Below are positions 15,719 through 18,224 of a stretch of 18,224 nt of DNA, one piece after another. The notes under the pieces were generated by a model, which saw only the letters and a program-made list of their open reading frames with translations, did no database searches and had not been told where the DNA came from. Positions within the stretch are counted from its first letter, which is position 1. Each line of letters starts with the position of its first letter. Location: assembly GCA_023253875.1 (NCBI GenBank), contig JALRFC010000014.1, positions 1-18,224 on the forward strand. The letters are read 5' to 3'. This DNA is from Candidatus Kapaibacterium sp. (lineage in GTDB: Bacteria; Bacteroidota; Ignavibacteria; Kapaibacteriales; UBA961). Made by a program: the position numbers and the translations under genes.

Positions 15719-18022
15719 ATGAAAAAACTCCTACGCTTCATTATTCTTCTGTTATGTATTGTTCCAATGGTTGGAACGATGAATCTGTTGGCAGAAAGAG
15801 GGGATACAACCAAGATTAAACTATTTGACAAATACCTTTGGACTTGGTATGGTAGTCAAAATCGTTGGGCACAGTTTCCTCCACAGGAAAAGCGATTCGA
15901 ACGAGTTTTCATGAACTTCACTTTGACATGCCCAAAAGGTGGATGTGGAGAATGGGACTATACAATGAGAGTCTATGCACGCACGAGAACAGGTCGCATG
16001 GATTCTAATTTGGTTGATGCACCATTGTTTTCAAAAGCAGGTGCATTTTCTGATTCTTTGAGAGTCTCTCTCCAGCCCACATTCAAAACAAAGTATAATG
16101 CAACGGCTAAGAAAACAGATACTATGCCAAATGATGCATTTCAAGTCTGGATGTATAAAGATGAAAGTAAACCCTTTCTTGTGACTGATTCCATGTCTGC
16201 TTATGAAGCAGGTTATTGGAATTATCTCTTTAGTGCAACAGGTGCAAAAGTTGATTCATTCTATGTTGCCGGAGATACAACTTTTATTAAAGGTACAAGA
16301 AAAGCATATAAACCATTTGAGGTTGTCAATGAAACTGAAATCGGTCGCTTTATTACACCATATGGTAAATGGCACAATGAAAACTGGTCTTATACATGGG
16401 ATTTTGATGTAACTGACTATGCTCATATCCTAAGAGATTCTACAGAAATCAAGGTGTTTTATGATGGCTGGTCACAAGGATCATTATTCGATTTAGATTT
16501 TACATTCATCGAAGGTATTCCTGCGAGAGAAACATATGAACATCGAGTGTTTTGGTCAGGAAATCCAACATATGGCGATCCCGGAAATCCAATTGAGAAG
16601 TTCTTGAAGCCCATGAAATTCAATCGCTTGCAATTGACCGACAAAATTACATTGCGTCTTCAGACAACAGGGCATGGATTCGGAGGTACGGAAAATGCAG
16701 CTGAATTCTCACAAAAGACCCATAAGATATTGATCAATGGTGAAGAAAAGTTTGAACAATATTTATGGAGAGGAGATTGCGGACAAAATCCAATTTATCC
16801 TCAAGCCGGTACATGGTATTATAATCGTGCCGGATGGTGTCCGGGTGATGTTGTTCAATATTGGGATTATCATTTGACGCAATTTTTCAATGGATCTGAT
16901 AGTGTAGAAATTACCTATGCCATGGAGCCTTTTGAAAATCAAGATTTATCAAAAAGAGCGAGCTATATCATAGAAGGACAATTGTTGTATTCCAAGTCCA
17001 ATTACATGAATAATGTTTCCTTGGAAGACATTAAAATGCCAAACAGTGCATATAAGTTTCGAAGAATGAATCCGATGTGTCCAGGCCAAAAGCCATTGAT
17101 AGTCGTTAAAAATCAAGGATCTAATACCTTGAATTCCATGATTATACGATATCGCATAGATAGTGGAGAAGACAAGTACTTTAATTGGTCCGGAAATATT
17201 GCTTTCATGGAAGAATCAGAAATAGAGCTTCCTGTCATAGACTTCCCTAGTGGAGATCATACGTTCACAGTGCAAGTATTTGAACCGAATGGTCGCTTGG
17301 ATGAATCTGATCTAGGAGACATCAAAACAGTTTCTTTCTCTAATCCAAAGTTGACTACCTCTGGTAAAGTTGCATTGATGTTGAAAACAGATGCTGTGTC
17401 CGGAATTCCGAATGGCATTCGCTATGAAATACAGGATGCTGATGGCTATGTGATCAAGGAAAGAGGCAATTTTCAAGACGGAGCAACAATACGTGATACA
17501 TTTGATTTGGAAAATGGATGTTATCGCTTTGTAATCTATGATGAGGCTTTGGGTGATGGACTTTATCCCATTTTCCAGGGATCTACTAGAGGATATTATT
17601 CATTGCGCGAAGTTGGTGGTTCAACCATTATTTTTAATTCTCAAGCTGCGAATTATGGTCAACCATCCGGAGTATATGCAAGCTTTGGCGACCGCGAGAT
17701 CATTCCTTTCCGTGTCAATACAAATGCTGTTTCCGTTGATGAAGGCGTAACGGAATCTGTTGTGCCATCTCTTCAAATATCACCAAATCCAACACATGCT
17801 GGGATTGCGAATGTGCAGTTGATTGGTTTGCCAAGAGATATAGAAGCGACATTACAGATCGTTTCAGGTATTGGACAAGTTATGTTCCAAGAACGAATTT
17901 CAACCACTGATGCTCAATCCATGCCTATCAATTTGCAAGGATATCCCAGTGGTGCCTATTTTGTGAGAATATCGGTGAATGGAATGACATTTTCCGGTAT
18001 GATCATGCATAATGCTGAATAA
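15719..18022 (+). CDS. PNGase F-family peptide:N-glycosidase with T9SS sorting domain
   Basis: This 767-residue protein has a signal peptide (MKKLLRFIILLLCIVPMVGT). About residues 31-430 match Flavobacterium PNGase F, which removes N-glycans from asparagine. Matching pieces are CPKGGCGEWDY (C71, C76, catalytic-type D80; PNGase F D60), GRFITPY, DVTDY, DGW (D249/W251 where PNGase F has E118/W120), NAAEF (E329, equivalent to E206; its neighbour W207 is F here), and NRAGWCPG with C354/C374 retained as a cysteine pair. About 100 extra residues lie between YARTRTG and GRFITPY (about 92-208). Residues 440-550 form an Ig/CARDB-like region. Residues 550-665 hold a GCYRFVIYDEALGDG domain common in T9SS proteins, and 680-767 the sorting domain (ISPNPT, GYPSGAYFVRISVNG). 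The frame is open back to 15686, but the ATG at 15719 begins the signal. A weak AGAGA lies upstream. Confidence 0.88.
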   Translation: MKKLLRFIILLLCIVPMVGTMNLLAERGDTTKIKLFDKYLWTWYGSQNRWAQFPPQEKRFERVFMNFTLTCPKGGCGEWDYTMRVYARTRTGRMDSNLVDAPLFSKAGAFSDSLRVSLQPTFKTKYNATAKKTDTMPNDAFQVWMYKDESKPFLVTDSMSAYEAGYWNYLFSATGAKVDSFYVAGDTTFIKGTRKAYKPFEVVNETEIGRFITPYGKWHNENWSYTWDFDVTDYAHILRDSTEIKVFYDGWSQGSLFDLDFTFIEGIPARETYEHRVFWSGNPTYGDPGNPIEKFLKPMKFNRLQLTDKITLRLQTTGHGFGGTENAAEFSQKTHKILINGEEKFEQYLWRGDCGQNPIYPQAGTWYYNRAGWCPGDVVQYWDYHLTQFFNGSDSVEITYAMEPFENQDLSKRASYIIEGQLLYSKSNYMNNVSLEDIKMPNSAYKFRRMNPMCPGQKPLIVVKNQGSNTLNSMIIRYRIDSGEDKYFNWSGNIAFMEESEIELPVIDFPSGDHTFTVQVFEPNGRLDESDLGDIKTVSFSNPKLTTSGKVALMLKTDAVSGIPNGIRYEIQDADGYVIKERGNFQDGATIRDTFDLENGCYRFVIYDEALGDGLYPIFQGSTRGYYSLREVGGSTIIFNSQAANYGQPSGVYASFGDREIIPFRVNTNAVSVDEGVTESVVPSLQISPNPTHAGIANVQLIGLPRDIEATLQIVSGIGQVMFQERISTTDAQSMPINLQGYPSGAYFVRISVNGMTFSGMIMHNAE

Positions 18023-18060
18023 GTACTATTCTCTTTTTTCCATTTTATGAGTGGATATTC

Positions 18061-18224
18061 ATGAATATCACCATCTCTCAATCAGTACTTACTAATCAAA
18101 AGGCTGATATTGTCATTACTTTTAGTTTTGAGGATGATTCACTCCTTAAAGCCACCAAAAAACGCTTGGTTGAATTGTATCCTTCTGCGGCAGCAGTCGT
18201 GAATAGTGATGATTTCAAAGGAAG
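18061..18224 (+). CDS. Leucyl aminopeptidase N-terminal domain (M17), partial
   Basis: An ATG at 18061 opens a frame that runs off the window after 54 codons. The visible part has the beta-alpha pattern of the macro-like N-terminal domain of M17 cytosolic aminopeptidases: KADIVITFSFEDDSLLKATK early on, then NSDDFKG, which resembles the conserved DFKGK of PepA. The catalytic zinc domain is outside the window, so the call rests on this short stretch. It follows the PNGase-like gene by 38 bases and has a weak GAGTGGA upstream, so it could be co-transcribed with it. Confidence 0.6.
   Translation, partial: MNITISQSVLTNQKADIVITFSFEDDSLLKATKKRLVELYPSAAAVVNSDDFKG

Overview
The window looks like a chromosomal segment from the Bacteroidota/Chlorobi (FCB) superphylum. 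The strongest clues are two secreted proteins with C-terminal type IX secretion (T9SS) sorting domains, an Omp28-like protein, a DUF3127 protein, a lipoprotein with an acidic segment after its lipid-anchored cysteine, and mostly weak or absent Shine-Dalgarno sequences. Base composition is moderately AT-rich. The mix of an archaeal-type Ogg2 glycosylase, a CrtC-like lipocalin and a COG4586-type ABC ATPase would fit a lineage near Chlorobi/Ignavibacteria/Kapabacteria, but that placement is inference. I see no rRNA, tRNA, CRISPR array, insertion sequence or phage gene. Coding density is high, and the longest gap between genes is about 150 bases (13236-13385).

Left half (1-8483, all on the minus strand). 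Read in the direction of transcription: an Ogg2-type 8-oxoguanine glycosylase, a sensor histidine kinase overlapping by 4 bases a CrtC-like lipocalin protein, alanyl-tRNA synthetase (alaS), a coiled-coil lipoprotein, a DUF3127 OB-fold protein with an SSB-like acidic tail, a two-cluster ferredoxin, a terminator-like hairpin, and the N-terminal part of a YtcJ-type amidohydrolase cut by the window edge.

Middle (8484-12254). DNA polymerase I (polA) is divergent from ogg2, with 74 bases between their start codons, so two base-excision-repair functions share one intergenic region. A near-palindrome sits in it. polA converges with zero spacing on a DUF2279 lipoprotein gene that appears to start at TTG. 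That gene is divergent from, and only 22 bases away from, an ABC transporter ATPase gene.

Right part (12255-18224, plus strand). The ABC ATPase comes first, with no permease genes beside it. It is followed by a 767-residue secreted protein (thioredoxin-like, amidotransferase-like and HYDIN-like parts plus T9SS tail). Thirty bases later comes a 767-residue secreted PNGase F-family protein, a predicted peptide:N-glycosidase with T9SS tail. The start of a leucyl aminopeptidase (M17) gene runs off the end. The two T9SS cargo genes probably form an operon that puts a deglycosylating enzyme and a redox or adhesion-type protein on the cell surface.

The most unusual items are the PNGase F-like enzyme, with a large insertion and altered active-site neighbours, and the CrtC-like protein, which lacks residues of the usual family motif and is translationally coupled to a histidine kinase.
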